From Saccharospirillaceae bacterium (GTDB lineage Bacteria; Pseudomonadota; Gammaproteobacteria; Pseudomonadales; Oceanobacteraceae): a stretch of 64,000 nucleotides of DNA. A model generated the notes under the pieces. The model did not search any database. It was not told the DNA's origin and worked only from the letters and a program-made list of their open reading frames with translations. A program made the position numbers and the translations under genes. Of this stretch, positions 62,560-64,000 are shown piece after piece (position 1 is the first letter of the stretch; every line of letters begins with the position of its first letter). The stretch is taken from NCBI GenBank assembly GCA_022448365.1, contig JAKVCS010000001.1, positions 434,001-498,000 of the forward strand, given 5' to 3'.

Positions 62560-63558
62560 TTATGCTTCTGCGATTACCACCGCTCGCAACGGCGCTGGAT
62601 AACCTTCGGCGGTTTTATTGGTATCAGCCGGATCAAGAAAGTCTTTCAGCGAATTGTATTGCATCCATTCAGTGCTGCGCTGTTCATCGAGCGAAGTCTG
62701 GTTTAAATCCACCACTCGCGCATTTTTAAAACCAATGCGGCGACACCAGAGCAATAACGTTTCGGTTGATGGCAGAAACCAAACGTTGCGCATCATGGCA
62801 TATCGGTCTTCCGGCATCAGCGTATCGCCCAAACCCCCGTCGATCACCAGGGTTTCCAACACCAGTTCACCGCCGGGTCGCAATGCATCCTTTAATTCCT
62901 GCAAATGCTCTAGCGGCGACTTACGGTGATACAGGACGCCCATGGAGAAGACGGTATCAAACGCTTTTAACCGAGGCGGTACGTCTTCCATTTTTAATGG
63001 CAATAAGTCAGCCCGTACCGGTTCAGATTGAGTGGACTGCAAATACCGCTTCATCGCCTGAAACTGCATCAGAAACAAACGGGATGGGTCCACACCAACA
63101 ACACGATAAGCGCCCTCACCTAACATGCGCCACATGTGGTAGCCAGAGCCACAACCAACGTCCAGCACGACCCGGTTTTTTAAGGACGATAAATGCGGAA
63201 GAACCCGCTCCCACTTCCAGTCCGAACGCCACTCGGTATCGATGTGCGTGGCGAAGAACTGAAACGGACCTTTACGCCAGGGCATCAATCCCTTTAAGCC
63301 GTCCAGTACTTGCTGCTGTTGCTGGTCGTTGATGGCTTCGCTGGATAAACGCAAGTCATGAGCGGTTAATTCAGCAGACACACCAGCAACCACTGGCAAG
63401 CTGTTCAGTGCCTTCAGCCAACGTGGCTGATCACCGTGTTCCTTAGCGACCAGGATCTCCTGCAGTTGTTGTGGCAATACATCGGCCCAGGGAGCCAATT
63501 TACCTTCACGCATGAAATCGGTGAGTTCTTCGAACCAGGAGAGGATATTTTCACTCAT
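62560..63558 (-). CDS. cmoB: tRNA U34 carboxymethyltransferase CmoB
   Basis: 332 aa, typical length. SAM-binding VVLDVGCGSGYHMWRMLG near residue 120, FSMGVLYHRKSPLEHLQ near 205, and the CmoB-specific WRSDWKWERVLPHL ahead. It transfers a carboxymethyl group from carboxy-SAM to hydroxyuridine 34 of tRNA, making cmo5U. I chose ATG at 63558; an in-frame TTG at 63567 is possible. cmoA ends ten bases upstream, so the two are co-transcribed and work in sequence. Confidence 0.96.
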   Translation of the reverse strand: MSENILSWFEELTDFMREGKLAPWADVLPQQLQEILVAKEHGDQPRWLKALNSLPVVAGVSAELTAHDLRLSSEAINDQQQQQVLDGLKGLMPWRKGPFQFFATHIDTEWRSDWKWERVLPHLSSLKNRVVLDVGCGSGYHMWRMLGEGAYRVVGVDPSRLFLMQFQAMKRYLQSTQSEPVRADLLPLKMEDVPPRLKAFDTVFSMGVLYHRKSPLEHLQELKDALRPGGELVLETLVIDGGLGDTLMPEDRYAMMRNVWFLPSTETLLLWCRRIGFKNARVVDLNQTSLDEQRSTEWMQYNSLKDFLDPADTNKTAEGYPAPLRAVVIAEA

Positions 63559-63567
63559 GAAATACAA

Positions 63568-64000
63568 CTATTTAACCGCTAAAAATGACACAAAATTAAA
63601 ACACTGATACCAGCGGATGACGTTAGAGAAACCCGCCTGTTTTAATCGCTGGGTATGTGTGTCTTCGGTTTCCGGAAGTAACACATTTTCGATGGCAGCC
63701 CGCTTCTGCGCGATCTCTAAGTCGGAGTAGCCATTGGCGCGTTTAAAATCGTGATGCAGGTCGGTTTGCAGCTGTTGCTCGGTTGTGTCGAAACACAACT
63801 TCTCCGACAAAATCAGCGCACCACCCGGATTGGTTGACGCCGCCACGTGCGTTAATAAATCCAGTCGCTGATCCAGTGGAATAAACTGCAGCACAAAATT
63901 AAGCGCCGTCACCGAGGCGTTGTTCATTGGGTAAGAACAGATATCGTCACACACCAGATCAACGTCAATCGGTGAATCGTCCAGTGCCACGTAATGACCC
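63568..64000 (-). CDS. cmoA: Carboxy-SAM synthase CmoA (3' part)
   Basis: At least 143 residues of the C-terminal part; the frame is open through the window edge, so about 100 N-terminal residues with the SAM-binding GxGxG loop are outside. Visible: ICSYPMNNASVTALNFVLQFIP, GGALILSEKL and HHDFKRANGYSDLEIAQKR, then ENVLLPETEDTHTQRLKQAGFSNV, typical of CmoA. It makes carboxy-SAM from SAM and prephenate for CmoB. Confidence 0.93.
   Translation of the reverse strand, partial: GHYVALDDSPIDVDLVCDDICSYPMNNASVTALNFVLQFIPLDQRLDLLTHVAASTNPGGALILSEKLCFDTTEQQLQTDLHHDFKRANGYSDLEIAQKRAAIENVLLPETEDTHTQRLKQAGFSNVIRWYQCFNFVSFLAVK

Overview
The window looks like chromosome of a marine-type gammaproteobacterium, probably of the Oceanospirillales (Thalassolituus/Oceanobacter-like). 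This is inferred from gene content: cmoA/cmoB, prc, clpB, recJ, yaaA, a YajG-like lipoprotein, purE/purK, SufT, the TIGR03545/TIGR03546 pair, an alkane/fatty-acid style acyl-CoA dehydrogenase plus CoA-ligase cluster, and gammaproteobacterial initiator tRNA genes. No sequence search was possible. Base composition is moderate, and no phage, CRISPR array, rRNA or insertion sequence is visible.

Layout. 0-4.8 kb: signalling block with a hybrid histidine kinase, a small HTH protein with a receiver-like tail, and a response regulator whose C-terminal half reads as worn-out GGDEF and EAL domains. 4.9-9.5 kb: small protein, membrane-anchored M16 peptidase, SDR enzyme, hypothetical gene. 9.6-12.7 kb: compact five-gene operon encoding a bufferin-type (DUF2282) secreted peptide, its DUF692 multinuclear iron oxidase, a DUF2063-type partner, an ECF sigma factor and a single-pass membrane protein taken to be its anti-sigma factor. 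It ends at a strong terminator. 12.7-24.3 kb: mostly minus-strand housekeeping and envelope genes (TIGR03545/03546, DMT exporter, HDOD protein, DUF4124 protein, recJ, exported ATP-dependent DNA ligase, FolM, penicillin-acylase lipoprotein) plus a short folK on the plus strand.

24.4-25.6 kb: two identical initiator tRNA genes behind one consensus sigma-70 promoter, followed by two 120-bp repeats that each carry a terminator and only the 3' end of the tRNA. 25.7-35.3 kb: regulators (AraC, two LysR), two thioesterases, a DJ-1/PfpI protein, clpB with a sigma-32-like promoter, and a DMT transporter. 35.5-41.5 kb: Prc protease, enoyl-CoA hydratase, HPF-like protein, lipoprotein, YaaA and a lone CbiZ. 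41.7-46.5 kb: two acyl-CoA dehydrogenases and a FATP-like acyl-CoA ligase. The first dehydrogenase lacks the catalytic glutamate and may be a non-catalytic partner of the second. 46.7-49.6 kb: purE, purK, a DUF2058 protein and SufT.

49.7-57.7 kb is more accessory: an NmrA-like protein with a divergent AraC regulator, a decayed gene, a Trp-rich small protein, a PhzF-like isomerase, a quinone-reductase-like flavoprotein with a divergent TetR regulator and two matching operators, a VOC protein, and a large lipoprotein joining an alpha/beta-hydrolase to an SGNH-like domain. 57.9-62.2 kb: RND efflux pump and adaptor with no outer-membrane partner. 62.5-64 kb: cmoB and the 3' part of cmoA, which runs off the window.

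The most interesting system is the bufferin/ECF operon. Copper-responsive bufferin operons with DUF2282-DUF692-DUF2063 are known, but here the sigma/anti-sigma pair sits inside the same overlapping transcription unit, the anti-sigma candidate is single-pass and lacks a zinc motif, the DUF2063 partner is short, and no DoxX gene follows.
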